From Betaproteobacteria bacterium (GTDB lineage Bacteria; Pseudomonadota; Gammaproteobacteria; Burkholderiales; Usitatibacteraceae): a stretch of DNA of 64,000 nt. The stretch lies in contig JADJMI010000005.1 of the NCBI GenBank assembly GCA_016709665.1, positions 310,001 to 374,000 of the forward strand. Direction: 5' to 3'. The notes under the pieces are model-generated. The model was not told the DNA's origin. It saw nothing but the letters and a program-made list of their open reading frames with translations, and searched no databases. The first letter of the stretch is position 1. Every line of letters starts with the position of its first letter. Shown here in pieces: positions 52,818-61,828 of the stretch. The translations under genes and the position numbers were made by a program.

Positions 52818-55586
52818 ATGGCCGGAACCGTTCCCACCCCCGCCGCCTTCGATGGCGAGATCGCCCGCTACAACCGCTGGCGCGAGGACCTCACGCGGTC
52901 GGTCACCGCCTACCACGACTGGCTCGAATCGAACGGCCAGCTCGACGTGCAGCAGTCGATCCGCTTCTACGACCTGCTCGAGAACCTGGGCAAGGGCCGG
53001 CTCATGCTCGCCTTCCTCGCGGAGTTCTCGCGGGGCAAGAGCGAGCTCATCAACGCGCTCTTCTTCTCCAGCTTCAAGGAGCGGCTCCTGCCCTCCGACG
53101 TGGGCCGCACCACGATGTGCCCCACGGAGATCTTCCACGACCCCAACGAGGAGCCGTACCTGAAGCTCCTGTCGGTCGAGACGCGCTATCGCGACGAGTC
53201 GATCTCGCAACTGAAGAACAACCCGGTCGAATGGAGCAAGGTCCGCCTCAACACCGCGAGCGCGGCGGACATGAAGAAGGCCCTCTCGGCCCTCGCGGAC
53301 ACGAAGAAGGTGTACGCGCTCGAGGCGCGCATGCTGGGCCTCGCGCCGATGCTCAACGAGAAGGGCGAGATGCCCGGCGAGGAGGAGCTGATCGAGGTGC
53401 CGGCGTGGCGCTACGCCATGATCAACTACCCGCATCCGCTGCTTTCCAACGGGCTCTCGATCCTCGACACCCCCGGCCTCAACGCCCTGGGCATGGAGCC
53501 GGAGCTCACCGTCTCGACGGTGCCGTCGGCGCACGCCATCCTCTTCCTGCTGTCGATCGACACGGGCGTCACCAAGAGCGACCTGGAGATCTGGGACCGC
53601 TACGTGAAGCCGGGCCTGCCGCAGAAGATCGCGGTGCTCAACAAGATCGACCTCATGTGGGACGAGCTGAAGAGCCCCGAGGAGATCGACCGCGCCGTGC
53701 AGCGCATGGTGGAGACGACCGGCAAGGCGCTCTCGCTCGACCCCTCGCGCATCTTCCCGCTGTCGGCGCAGAAGGCGCTGCTGGGCAAGGTCCGGGAGGA
53801 CGCCGGGCTCATCCGCAAGAGCGGCATCGAGGCCCTCGAGGGCTACCTCGCCCGCGAGATCGTTCCCATGCGCCGGCAGATCCTGTGCAAGGCCGTGATG
53901 AACGAGATCGGGGCGATGATGCTCGCCTCGCGCGCGAGCGTCGCGCACAAGCAGCAGGCCAACGTCGCCGCGATGGCCGAGCTGCAGGGGCTGGTGGGCA
54001 AGAGCCGCGACGTCGTGACCAAGCTCTGGGCGAAGATCACGGCCGAGAAGAACGCCTACAACTCCGCGCTGGCCGAATACAAGGTGAACCAATCCACCTT
54101 CAACGCCAAGCGCAGCGGCCTCATGGACATGCTGAACGCGGCGAAGCTCGACCAGATGCTCGCCTCGAGCGCCCAGGCGATGGAGGATTCCTGGACGACC
54201 GTGGGCCTGCAGCGCGCCATGCGCGAGCTCTCGAAGCTGATGAGCGCGGACTTCGTCCAGGTCTTCGCCGCGAGCGAGGACATCAAGAAGCTCATGCAGG
54301 GGGTGTACAACACCTTCACCGAGAAGTTCGGCTTCCAGAAGATGAAGCTTCCCGCGCTCGATTTCGAGACGCACAACATGCGCCTGCAGCTGCTCGTGCA
54401 CGAAACCGAGGCGTTCTCGCGCGACCCCGTGAACGTGGCCCACTACAAGGGCCCGATGGTGCGCAAGTTCTACGGCTCGCTCGTCGCGCAGGCGCGCGGG
54501 CTGTTCGTCGATGCCCGCCAGCAGTCCGAGCGCTGGTCCCAGGCGGTGGTGATGCCGCTCGAGACGCAGATGAAGGACCACAAGGCCCAGCTCCAGGCGC
54601 GCCTCGACAACCTCTCCAAGATCAACGAGAAGTCCTCGGGCATCCACGAGCAGCTCGCGGCGCTCAAGAAGGAAGGCGAGGAACTCGCCCGCCAGCGCCA
54701 GATGATCGACAACCTGCTGCAGCGCGTCTCGCGCGAGGAGGCGGTCGCCTCCGGCGCGCACGAGCCCGCCGACAAGCCCGGCACGGCCACCGAGACCCGC
54801 ACGCCGCCGGAGATGATGCAGACCCTGAAGCTGTCCGCCTTCGACGCGCCGATGACCATCAGCCGCCGTGCGGCGCAGGCGCAGGAGGTCTTCAAGCAGG
54901 TGGCACCCGTGAAGGTCGAGCCCGAGCCGCGGCGTCCCGAGCCCGTCGCGGTGCCCGCGCGCGCCGCGAAGCCCGCCGCCGCGCCGCTCATCTCGTCGGA
55001 CGACCTCATGGCCGGCCTCGCCGCGGTGCTCTCGCCGGAGGGCGTGCCGACGTTGCCGGGCGCCGAGCCGCCCGCCGCGCCGCGCGTGGTCGCCGCGGGC
55101 GCCCTTTCCGGCGCCGACCAGGACCCGGTGAGCACCGTCAACCAGCGCACGCTGGCCCGGGCCGAGGCGAACGAGCCCGCCGCCGACACGCCGACGATCG
55201 ACTACCGGGCGCGCGAGGGCGAGCGGACGGTGCAGATACCCGCGTTCAACCCCGCCCGTTTCAACGCCGACGGCTCGCCGAAGGAAGAGACCGCGGCCCA
55301 CGAGCGCACCCAGAAGATCGACCTGAACGCGCTCGCGAAGGCCGCGTCGGAGCAGACGCAACGCCTCGATCCCGCGCTCGCGCAGCGGCTGGACCCCACC
55401 ACCACGCAGCCCTTCAACCCGGAGCGCACGCAGCGCATGCAGGCCGAACCGCCGCCGGCCGGCAAGCCCGCGGAAGGCGACGGGGCCGCGGCCGCCGAGC
55501 CCACGCGCACCCAGCGGCTCGACGCGTCCATCCAGAAGCTGCAGGAAGCCAAGCGGCTGCTGCAGGGCGTGACGCAGAAGCCCTAA
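52818..55586 (+). CDS. Bacterial dynamin-like GTPase with Thr-motif tail
   Basis: 922 residues. GTPase domain at ~60-330: P-loop AEFSRGKSELINALF (first Gly replaced by Ala), switch region TTMCPTEI, G3 LDTPGLNALG, G4 VLNKIDLMWD. Next is a long helical stalk (~340-640) with coiled-coil stretches and the hydrophobic patch around QVFAASEDIKKLMQGVYNTF. The last ~280 residues are low-complexity Pro/Ala/Glu, containing repeated Thr-x-x-Ile/Leu units (TVQI, TQKID at 831, TQRLD at 847, TQRM at 871, TQRLD at 898) and a final helix. Membrane remodelling is the family role; the partner is unknown. Its TAA interlocks with the rng stop. Confidence 0.85.
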   Translation: MAGTVPTPAAFDGEIARYNRWREDLTRSVTAYHDWLESNGQLDVQQSIRFYDLLENLGKGRLMLAFLAEFSRGKSELINALFFSSFKERLLPSDVGRTTMCPTEIFHDPNEEPYLKLLSVETRYRDESISQLKNNPVEWSKVRLNTASAADMKKALSALADTKKVYALEARMLGLAPMLNEKGEMPGEEELIEVPAWRYAMINYPHPLLSNGLSILDTPGLNALGMEPELTVSTVPSAHAILFLLSIDTGVTKSDLEIWDRYVKPGLPQKIAVLNKIDLMWDELKSPEEIDRAVQRMVETTGKALSLDPSRIFPLSAQKALLGKVREDAGLIRKSGIEALEGYLAREIVPMRRQILCKAVMNEIGAMMLASRASVAHKQQANVAAMAELQGLVGKSRDVVTKLWAKITAEKNAYNSALAEYKVNQSTFNAKRSGLMDMLNAAKLDQMLASSAQAMEDSWTTVGLQRAMRELSKLMSADFVQVFAASEDIKKLMQGVYNTFTEKFGFQKMKLPALDFETHNMRLQLLVHETEAFSRDPVNVAHYKGPMVRKFYGSLVAQARGLFVDARQQSERWSQAVVMPLETQMKDHKAQLQARLDNLSKINEKSSGIHEQLAALKKEGEELARQRQMIDNLLQRVSREEAVASGAHEPADKPGTATETRTPPEMMQTLKLSAFDAPMTISRRAAQAQEVFKQVAPVKVEPEPRRPEPVAVPARAAKPAAAPLISSDDLMAGLAAVLSPEGVPTLPGAEPPAAPRVVAAGALSGADQDPVSTVNQRTLARAEANEPAADTPTIDYRAREGERTVQIPAFNPARFNADGSPKEETAAHERTQKIDLNALAKAASEQTQRLDPALAQRLDPTTTQPFNPERTQRMQAEPPPAGKPAEGDGAAAAEPTRTQRLDASIQKLQEAKRLLQGVTQKP

Positions 55587-57037
55587 ACCAGGATCACGTC
55601 GTACTGCTCCTGGTTGTACGCCGTCTCCACCTGCATCGAGATGGGCTTCGCGATGAAGTCCCCCAGCATCGTGAGCGCGCCCGCCTCCTCGTCCAGGAAG
55701 AGGTCGATCACCTTCTGCGAGGCGAGGATGCGGTATTCCTTGGCGCCGAACTGCCGCTCGGTGCGCAGGATCTCGCGCAGGATCTCGTAGCAGATCGTCT
55801 GGGCGGTCTTGAGCTCCCCGCGGCCCGCGCACACCGGACAGGGCTCGCACAGCACGTGGGCGAGCGATTCGCGGGTGCGCTTTCGCGTCATCTCCACCAG
55901 GCCCAGCTGCGAGAAGCCGTTCACGGTGACGCGCGTGCGGTCGCGCGCGAGCGCCTTGCGGAACTCCGCCAGCACGGCGTCGCGGTGCTCCGCGGTGTCC
56001 ATGTCGATGAAGTCGACGATGATGATGCCGCCCAGGTTGCGCAGGCGCAGCTGGCGCGCGATGGCCTGCGTGGCCTCGAGGTTCGTCTTGAAGATCGTGT
56101 CGTCGAAGGACCGCCCGGAGACGAAGCCGCCGGTGTTCACGTCCACCGTCGTGAGCGCCTCGGTCTGGTCGATGATGAGGTAGCCGCCGCTCTTCAGGTC
56201 CACGCGGCGGGCGAGGGCGCGCTCGATCTCGTCCTCGACCGCGAACAGGTCGAAGAGGGGGCGCTCGCCGCTGTAGTGCTCGAGGATGGGCAGGGCCGCC
56301 TGGGTGTACTTCTCCGCGAACGCCTTGAGGCGCGCGAAGGTCTCGCGCGAATCGACGATGACGCGCTCGGTGGTGGCGTTCACGAGGTCGCGCAGCACGC
56401 GGGTGGCGAGGCCGAGGTCCTGGTAGAGCAGGGCCTGGGGCGCGGCGGTGGAGGCGGCGAGCTGGATCTGCTTCCAGAGGGTGACCAGGTAGTCGATGTC
56501 GGACTTCAGTTCCGCGTCGGTGGCCGTCTCGGCCACGGTGCGCACGATGAAGCCCCCGGATTCGCCCTCGGGAATGAGCGAGTGGACCTTCTCGCGCAGG
56601 TTCTCGCGCTCGGCGACGTCCTCGATGCGCTGGGAGATGCCGATGTGCGGGTCCTGCGGGAGGTAGACGAGCAGGCGCCCGGCGATGGACACCTGCGTGG
56701 ACAGGCGCGCGCCCTTCGATCCGATGGGGTCCTTCACCACCTGCACGAGGAGCGTCTGGCCCTCGGAGAGGATGCGCTCGATGGGCTTCACCGGCCCGTC
56801 GCCGTTCTTCGCCATCCAGATGTCGGCCACGTGCAGGAACGCGGCGCGCGTGAGGCCGATCTCCACGAAGGCCGACTGCATGCCGGGGAGCACGCGGCAC
56901 ACGCGGCCGAGGTAGATGTTGCCCACGATGCCGCGGGAGGAGTCGCGCTCGACGTGCAGCTCCTGCACCGAGCCCTGCTCCGTGATCGCGACCCGCGTCT
57001 CCTGCGGGGTGACGTTGATGAGGATCTGCTCGTTCAT
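55583..57037 (-). CDS. rng: Ribonuclease G
   Basis: Single-strand endoribonuclease for 16S rRNA 5' maturation and mRNA decay. 484 residues from the ATG at 57037 (MNEQILINVTPQETRVAI). S1 domain (GNIYLGRVCRVLPGMQSAFVEIGLTRAAFLHVADI), RNase-H-like 5' sensor region, catalytic DNase-I-like motif TTVDVNTGGFVSG with IIIVDFIDMD, and the zinc-link cysteines CEPCPVCAGRGELKT. An upstream in-frame ATG at 57121 would run into the inverted repeat and is rejected. First of the conserved rng-maf-rlmH-rsfS-nadD set, read leftwards. Confidence 0.95.
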   Translation of the reverse strand: MNEQILINVTPQETRVAITEQGSVQELHVERDSSRGIVGNIYLGRVCRVLPGMQSAFVEIGLTRAAFLHVADIWMAKNGDGPVKPIERILSEGQTLLVQVVKDPIGSKGARLSTQVSIAGRLLVYLPQDPHIGISQRIEDVAERENLREKVHSLIPEGESGGFIVRTVAETATDAELKSDIDYLVTLWKQIQLAASTAAPQALLYQDLGLATRVLRDLVNATTERVIVDSRETFARLKAFAEKYTQAALPILEHYSGERPLFDLFAVEDEIERALARRVDLKSGGYLIIDQTEALTTVDVNTGGFVSGRSFDDTIFKTNLEATQAIARQLRLRNLGGIIIVDFIDMDTAEHRDAVLAEFRKALARDRTRVTVNGFSQLGLVEMTRKRTRESLAHVLCEPCPVCAGRGELKTAQTICYEILREILRTERQFGAKEYRILASQKVIDLFLDEEAGALTMLGDFIAKPISMQVETAYNQEQYDVILV

Positions 57038-57067
57038 CCGGTTCTCACGATCTTGGGGTAAGGCCGT

Positions 57068-57209
57068 GGAACCGCAGATGAACGCAGATGAACGCAGATG
57101 GCCCGTGGCAATGCGAGCCATTCCGATCCGACTTGTTGGCGCGAAACCTGGCCCTAGGCCTCCATCACAAGAAGATCATCTGCGTTCATCTGCGTTCATC
57201 TGCGGTTCC
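57068..57209. repeat. 33-bp perfect inverted repeat built of 10-bp AGATGAACGC units
   Basis: 57068-57100 and 57177-57209 are perfect inverted copies, each made of GGAACCGCAG followed by tandem ATGAACGCAG-type decamers. They enclose 76 bases and together fill the gap between rng and maf. Such GCAGATGAACGCAGATG strings are dispersed intergenic repeats in many bacteria; no transposase is present. Confidence 0.85.
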
Positions 57210-57228
57210 AAAGCCTTTGGGGTCCAGT

Positions 57229-57843
57229 CTACGGGACTGCCACCCCGAATTCACGCAGGAGCTCCACGGTTTCGTAGAGCGGAAGCCCCATGACCCCCGT
57301 GTAGCTGCCCTCCAGCCGGGAGACGAACGCCCCCGCCCGCCCCTGTATTCCGTAGGCCCCCGCCTTGTCGAACGGCTCCCCGGTGGCGATGTAGGCCTGG
57401 ATCCGGGCCTCGTCCAGGGGGGCGAAGGTGACGAAGGACTCGCTCACCTTCATCGCGAAGCGGTCCTCGAAGCGCAGGGCCACGGCGGTGAGGACGCGGT
57501 GCCGGGTGCCGGCGAGCAGGCGCAGGATGCGGGCCGCGTCGGCCGCGTCGGCGGGCTTGCCCAGGATCTCGGTGGCCAGGGCCACCGTGGTGTCGGCGGC
57601 CAGCACGGGCTTTCGCATGAGCCCGCGCCGCAGCGTCACCCGCTCCCAGGCCGAATCGGCCTTGAGCTGGGTCACCCGCCGGACGTAGTCGTCCGGGTGC
57701 TCGCCGGGATGCGGGTCCTCGTGGACTTCCGCGTCCGCCCGGCCCCCCTCGCGGAAGAGGAGCGGCTCGTGCCGCACGCCGATCTGCGCCAGGAGCTCGC
57801 GCCGGCGGGGGCTGCGGGAGGCGAGGAAGATCGGCGCGCTCAT
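57229..57843 (-). CDS. maf: Maf family nucleotide pyrophosphatase
   Basis: Hydrolyses non-canonical or modified nucleoside triphosphates. 204 residues. Motifs: IFLASRSPRRRELLAQIG, VLAADTTVALATEILGKP and EPFDKAGAYGIQGRAGAFVSRLEGSYTGVMGLPLYET. The DTxV and IQG-type residues suggest the YhdE (dTTP/UTP) subgroup. Its start overlaps the rlmH stop (ATGA). Confidence 0.94.
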   Translation of the reverse strand: MSAPIFLASRSPRRRELLAQIGVRHEPLLFREGGRADAEVHEDPHPGEHPDDYVRRVTQLKADSAWERVTLRRGLMRKPVLAADTTVALATEILGKPADAADAARILRLLAGTRHRVLTAVALRFEDRFAMKVSESFVTFAPLDEARIQAYIATGEPFDKAGAYGIQGRAGAFVSRLEGSYTGVMGLPLYETVELLREFGVAVP

Positions 57844-58310
57844 TCGCGGTGGTAGGGGTGGTTCGCGAGGATCGTGTACGCCCGGTAGAGCTGCTCGGCG
57901 AGGAGCACGCGCACCAGGCCGTGGGGCAGCGTGAGCCCGGACAGGGAGATGAGCTTCGAGGCCTTGTCCCGAACCGCGTCCGCATGACCGTCGGCGCCTC
58001 CGATCGCGAAAACCGGGTGGGTGCCGTCCCGCATCCAGCCGGCGAGCATCACCGCGAGGCCCTGGGTGGTGACGGCGCGGCCGCGCTCGTCCAGGGCGAA
58101 GAGAGTGGCGCCCGAAGGCACCGCGGCGAGGACCCGCTCGCCCTCGAGGGCCTTCGCCTTCTCGACCGTCCTGCCGCTGTTTCGCTCCTCGGGCTTCAGT
58201 TCCACGAGTTCGAGCTTGATCTCCGGCGGCAGGCGCTTCCCGTATTCGGCCCAGCCCTGCGCGATCCACGCGGGCATCTTGTGGCCGACCGAGAGCACCG
58301 TGACGCGCAT
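57840..58310 (-). CDS. rlmH: 23S rRNA pseudouridine-1915 N3-methyltransferase
   Basis: SPOUT methyltransferase that modifies helix 69 of 23S rRNA. 156 residues, full length: MRVTVLSVGHKMPAWIAQGWAEYGKRLP, LFALDERGRAVTTQGLA, FAIGGADGHADAVRDKASKLISLSGLTLPHGLVRVLLAEQLYRAYTILANHPYHRE. The gene follows rsfS with a one-base overlap. Confidence 0.97.
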   Translation of the reverse strand: MRVTVLSVGHKMPAWIAQGWAEYGKRLPPEIKLELVELKPEERNSGRTVEKAKALEGERVLAAVPSGATLFALDERGRAVTTQGLAVMLAGWMRDGTHPVFAIGGADGHADAVRDKASKLISLSGLTLPHGLVRVLLAEQLYRAYTILANHPYHRE

Positions 58311-58843
58311 CAGCCCGGCCGGCGGCGGCGCGGCTTGGGCGCCGTCTCCACGGCGGGCGGGGCCGCCGCCTTGCGCTTGCGCGGCGCGGCCTTCTTCGCC
58401 GGCGCCCGCCTGGGGCGCACGGGCGGGGCGAGCGGCAGTTCGGTCTCGTCCCCCACGGGGCGGGCCGCGCGCTCGCGCGGGGCGCCCGGGCTCAGCGTCC
58501 GGTCGAACTTGCCCTCCCCCCAGAGTTCCTCGAGGTTGTAGTACGTTCGCACCGCGGGCTGCATGACGTGGACGACGATGTCGCCGGTATCGACGAGCAC
58601 CCATTCGGCGCTCGCCTCGCCTTCCGTGCCGACGATGGTGATGCCGGCCTCCCGGAGCTTGTCGTGCACGTGGCGGGCGAGGGCCTTCGTCTGGCGGGCC
58701 GATTCGGCGCTCGCGATCACGATCCAGTCGAACATCGAGGTGATTTTCCGGACGTCGATGGCGACGATGTCGCGCGCCTTGATGTCCTCGAGGGCGGAGA
58801 CGACGATCTTCTTGCGGGCAAGCGTGGTGAGTTGTCGGGTCAT
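58310..58843 (-). CDS. rsfS: Ribosome silencing factor RsfS with basic tail
   Basis: Binds L14 and blocks subunit joining in starvation. 177 residues: the RsfS core (~1-115; ALEDIKARDIVAIDVRKITSMFDWIVIASAESARQTKALARHV, EWVLVDTGDIVVHVM, YYNLEELWG) is normal. It is followed by an unusual ~60-residue Lys/Arg/Ala/Pro tail (RRAPAKKAAPRKRKAAAPP, KPRRRRPG) that could bind RNA. ATG at 58843 overlaps the nadD stop. Confidence 0.94.
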   Translation of the reverse strand: MTRQLTTLARKKIVVSALEDIKARDIVAIDVRKITSMFDWIVIASAESARQTKALARHVHDKLREAGITIVGTEGEASAEWVLVDTGDIVVHVMQPAVRTYYNLEELWGEGKFDRTLSPGAPRERAARPVGDETELPLAPPVRPRRAPAKKAAPRKRKAAAPPAVETAPKPRRRRPG

Positions 58844-59499
58844 GCGGGAGTTCCGTAGAGCGAATGTTGCTGGATGTACCCGACCACGGGGTCGGGCGTG
58901 AGGTAACGGATCGTCGAGCCGCCCGCGACCCGGTCGCGGATGGCGGTGGAGGAGATCGCGAGCGGGGTCATCGAGAACGTCATGATGCGCCCGGCCGGGA
59001 CCGAAAGCAGGTCGCGGCGGTTCACGCTGACCCGCGGCCACAGGGATTTCGGGATGGCGCCCGGGCCGCGCGATTGCCAGTCGGCGTCGTCCGCGCGCAC
59101 GGCGACGGCGAAATGGGCGAAGTCGAAGAGCGATTCCCAGCGGTGCCAGGTCTCGATCCGGGCGAAGGCGTCGCTGCCCAGCAGGAAGACGAGCGGGGCG
59201 TCCGGGCCCACTTCGCCGCGCACCTCCGCCAGCGTGTCGATGGTGTAGGTCTCGCCTTCGCGGGCGAGTTCGCGCTCGTCCACGGTGAAGCCGGGGTCGC
59301 CCGCCGTGGCGAGGCGCAGCATGGCCGCGCGCTGCTCGCCGCTCGCGCGCGTGCCGCCCTCGCGTTGCCAGGGACGTCCGGCCGGCAGGAAGGCGACGCG
59401 CTCGAGGGCGAAGGCCTCGCGCAGTTCCGCGGCGAGCCGCAGGTGGCCGAAATGGACCGGGTCGAAGGAGCCGCCGAAAAGGCCGAGCGCGGAAGCCAA
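58840..59499 (-). CDS. nadD: Nicotinate-nucleotide adenylyltransferase
   Basis: Joins nicotinate mononucleotide and ATP in NAD synthesis. About 219 residues. GLFGGSFDPVHFGHLRLA (GxFDPxHxGH ATP motif), FLPAGRPWQ, VFLLGSDAFARIETWHRW and SISSTAIRDR-like AISSTAIRDRV. The TTG at 59499 is chosen because it puts the first strand at the family position and lies 8 bases past the proA stop; in-frame codons further upstream overlap proA. Confidence 0.93.
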   Translation of the reverse strand: MASALGLFGGSFDPVHFGHLRLAAELREAFALERVAFLPAGRPWQREGGTRASGEQRAAMLRLATAGDPGFTVDERELAREGETYTIDTLAEVRGEVGPDAPLVFLLGSDAFARIETWHRWESLFDFAHFAVAVRADDADWQSRGPGAIPKSLWPRVSVNRRDLLSVPAGRIMTFSMTPLAISSTAIRDRVAGGSTIRYLTPDPVVGYIQQHSLYGTPA

Positions 59500-59506
59500 G
59501 AGCCCG

Positions 59507-60799
59507 TCAACCGCGCACGTGCCCGTCGCCCAGCACGATCCACTTGCGCGACGTGAGCCCCTCGAGGCCGACGGGGCCCCGCGCATGGAGCTTGTTGGTG
59601 GAGATGCCGATCTCGGCGCCCAGGCCGTACTCGAAGCCGTCGGCGAAGCGCGTCGAGGCGTTCACCATCACCGAGGCCGAGTCGACCTCGCGCAGGAAGC
59701 GCTGCGCGCGGCCGAAGTCGGGCGTCACGATGGCGTCGGTGTGCTGCGAGCCGTACTTCGCGATGTGGGCCATGGCCTCGTCGAGGCCCGCCACGACGCG
59801 GATGGCGACGATGGGCGCGAGGTATTCGGCAGTCCAGTCTTCCTCGGTGGCCGGCTGGACGGCGCGAAAGCCCGCGGCCTCGAGCACGCGGCGCGAAGCC
59901 TCGCAGGCGCGCACCTCGACGCCCTTCTCGGCGAACATGCGCCCGATCGAGGGCAGGGTGGCCGCCGCCGCGCCCTGCGCGACGAGCAGCGTTTCCATCG
60001 TGTTGCAGGTGCCGTAGCGCTGGGTCTTGGCGTTCTCGACGATGGCGAGGGCCATCGCGGGGTCGGCGCCGTCGTCCACGTACACGTGGCAGACGCCGTC
60101 CAGGTGCTTGATGACCGGCACGCGGGCTTCCTTCGCGATCCGTTCCACGAGGCTCTTGCCGCCGCGCGGGATGATCACGTCGAGGTACTTCTCGGCGGCG
60201 AGCAGTTCGCCCACCACGGCCCGGTCCGTCGTCGGGACGAGCTGGATGGCCGCATCGGGCAGGCCCGCCGCCTTGAGTCCCGCCGCGAGGCATTGCGCGA
60301 TGGCCTGGTTCGAGTGCATCGCCTCGCTGCCGCCGCGCAGGATGGCCGCGTTGCCGCTCTTCAGGCACAGCCCGCCCGCGTCGGCCGTCACGTCGGGGCG
60401 CGACTCGTAGATGATGCCGACCACGCCCAGGGGCACGCGCATCTGGCCCACCTGGATGCCCGAGGGCCGGAAGCGCAGGTCCGTCACCTCGCCCACCGGG
60501 TCCGGCAGGCGGGCGATCTGGCGAAGGCCCTCGGCCATTTCCTCCACGCCCTTGGCGGTGAGCTTCAGGCGGTCGATGAAGGCGTCGTCGGAGCCGTTGG
60601 CGCGCGCGGCCTTCACGTCCTTCGCATTGGCGGCGAGGATCGTCTTCTCGCGGTCGACGAGCGTCCCGGCGGCCACGTCGAGCGCGCGGTTCTTGGCGGC
60701 GGTGCTGGCACGGCGCAGCTCGGCGGCGGCGAGGCGCGCGGCGGCCCCCAGGGTTTCGACGACGGTGCGGGCTTCGGCGGCGGTGTTCAGGTCGTTCAT
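59507..60799 (-). CDS. proA: Glutamate-5-semialdehyde dehydrogenase
   Basis: NADPH-dependent reduction of gamma-glutamyl phosphate in proline synthesis. 430 residues. VPLGVVGIIYESRPDVTADAGGLCLKSGNAAILRGG, IIPRGGKSLVERI, the catalytic cysteine in KTQRYGTCNTMETLLV and ADGFEYGLGAEIGISTNKLHARGPVGLEGLTS are all present. Confidence 0.97.
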   Translation of the reverse strand: MNDLNTAAEARTVVETLGAAARLAAAELRRASTAAKNRALDVAAGTLVDREKTILAANAKDVKAARANGSDDAFIDRLKLTAKGVEEMAEGLRQIARLPDPVGEVTDLRFRPSGIQVGQMRVPLGVVGIIYESRPDVTADAGGLCLKSGNAAILRGGSEAMHSNQAIAQCLAAGLKAAGLPDAAIQLVPTTDRAVVGELLAAEKYLDVIIPRGGKSLVERIAKEARVPVIKHLDGVCHVYVDDGADPAMALAIVENAKTQRYGTCNTMETLLVAQGAAAATLPSIGRMFAEKGVEVRACEASRRVLEAAGFRAVQPATEEDWTAEYLAPIVAIRVVAGLDEAMAHIAKYGSQHTDAIVTPDFGRAQRFLREVDSASVMVNASTRFADGFEYGLGAEIGISTNKLHARGPVGLEGLTSRKWIVLGDGHVRG

Positions 60800-60829
60800 G
60801 CGGGCAATCGTATCGGAAGTGCGGGCCGC

Positions 60830-61828
60830 TCAGGCGGCGGCGCGCAGGGCGGGCTTGCCGGCGAGGGCGAGGGAGAACTCGAGGATCTCCTCCCAGGCAT
60901 CGCCCGTCTCGACGCCCTTCACGAGGCGGTCGATGCGGTGGGCGCGCAGGAAGAGGCGTCCGAAGGAGGCGTCGTCGTGGCGGCGCGCGGTGCGGCGAGC
61001 CTCGTCGATCCTCGCCGGGTCGAGGAAACGGCGCGGCCGCTCGCCGGCGGTCAGTTGCACGAGCAGGCGCAGCTCCTCGGCGAGGGCCCACATCAGCAGG
61101 GGCGCGGGCTCGCCCTCGGCCTCGAGCGAATCGACGGCGCGGGCGATGCGGCCCACGTCGCCGGCGTGGATGGCCTCGACGAGCGCCTCGCGCTCGAAGC
61201 GGGAGACATCCGTGACGGTCTCGCGCAGGTCCGCGAGGGCGATCTCGCCCGGCGGCAGCAGCAGCGCGAGCTTCGCGACCTCCTGCTGCGCGGCGAGGAG
61301 GTTGCCTTCGACCCGGTCGGCCATCCACTCCAGCGTCTCGAGGCGCGCCTGCTGGCCCTGCCGCGCGAAGCGCTCGGCGAGCCACTGCGGCAGCTCCTCC
61401 CGCGAGATGGCCCGCGCCTCCACCACCACGCCGGCGTTCTCGAGGGTGCCGAACCAGGCCGTCTTGAACTGCTGCCACTCGAGTTCGGGCAGCGTCACGA
61501 GCACGACGGTGTCCTCCGGCAGGCGCGCGCAGAGCGCCTCGAGCGCCTTCGCGCCCTCGGTGCCGGGCTTGCCCGTGGGGATGCGGATCTCGAGCAGGCG
61601 CCGGGAGGAGAAGAGCGACAGGTTGGCCGCGTTGGCCGCGAGCTTCGACCAGTCCGCGCCCGGCTCGGCCGTGAACACCTCGCGCTCGTCGCAGCCGGAG
61701 GCGCGCGCCGCGGCGCGGATGGCGTCCGCCGCCTCCAGGGCGAGGAGCGCCTCGGCCCCGTGAACGCAGTAAAGCGGCGCGAGGCCCTTCTTGAGGTGCT
61801 GCGCGAGCTGGCGCGTGGCGATCTTCAC
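60830..61828 (-). CDS. holA: DNA polymerase III subunit delta
   Basis: Clamp-loader subunit that opens the beta clamp. 332 residues with PLYCVHGAEALLALEAADAIR, LSLFSSRRLLEIRIPTGKPG, ALEWMADRVEGNLLAAQQEVAKLALL-like LETLEWMADRVEGNLLAAQQEVAKL and ALAEELRLLVQL. Its start overlaps the lptE stop (ATGA). Confidence 0.95.
   Translation of the reverse strand: MKIATRQLAQHLKKGLAPLYCVHGAEALLALEAADAIRAAARASGCDEREVFTAEPGADWSKLAANAANLSLFSSRRLLEIRIPTGKPGTEGAKALEALCARLPEDTVVLVTLPELEWQQFKTAWFGTLENAGVVVEARAISREELPQWLAERFARQGQQARLETLEWMADRVEGNLLAAQQEVAKLALLLPPGEIALADLRETVTDVSRFEREALVEAIHAGDVGRIARAVDSLEAEGEPAPLLMWALAEELRLLVQLTAGERPRRFLDPARIDEARRTARRHDDASFGRLFLRAHRIDRLVKGVETGDAWEEILEFSLALAGKPALRAAA

Noticed and set aside
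57038..57121. N-terminal extension of rng to the ATG at 57121
   Set aside because: The extra codons are encoded by the inverted-repeat DNA and are not part of the RNase G family N-terminus.
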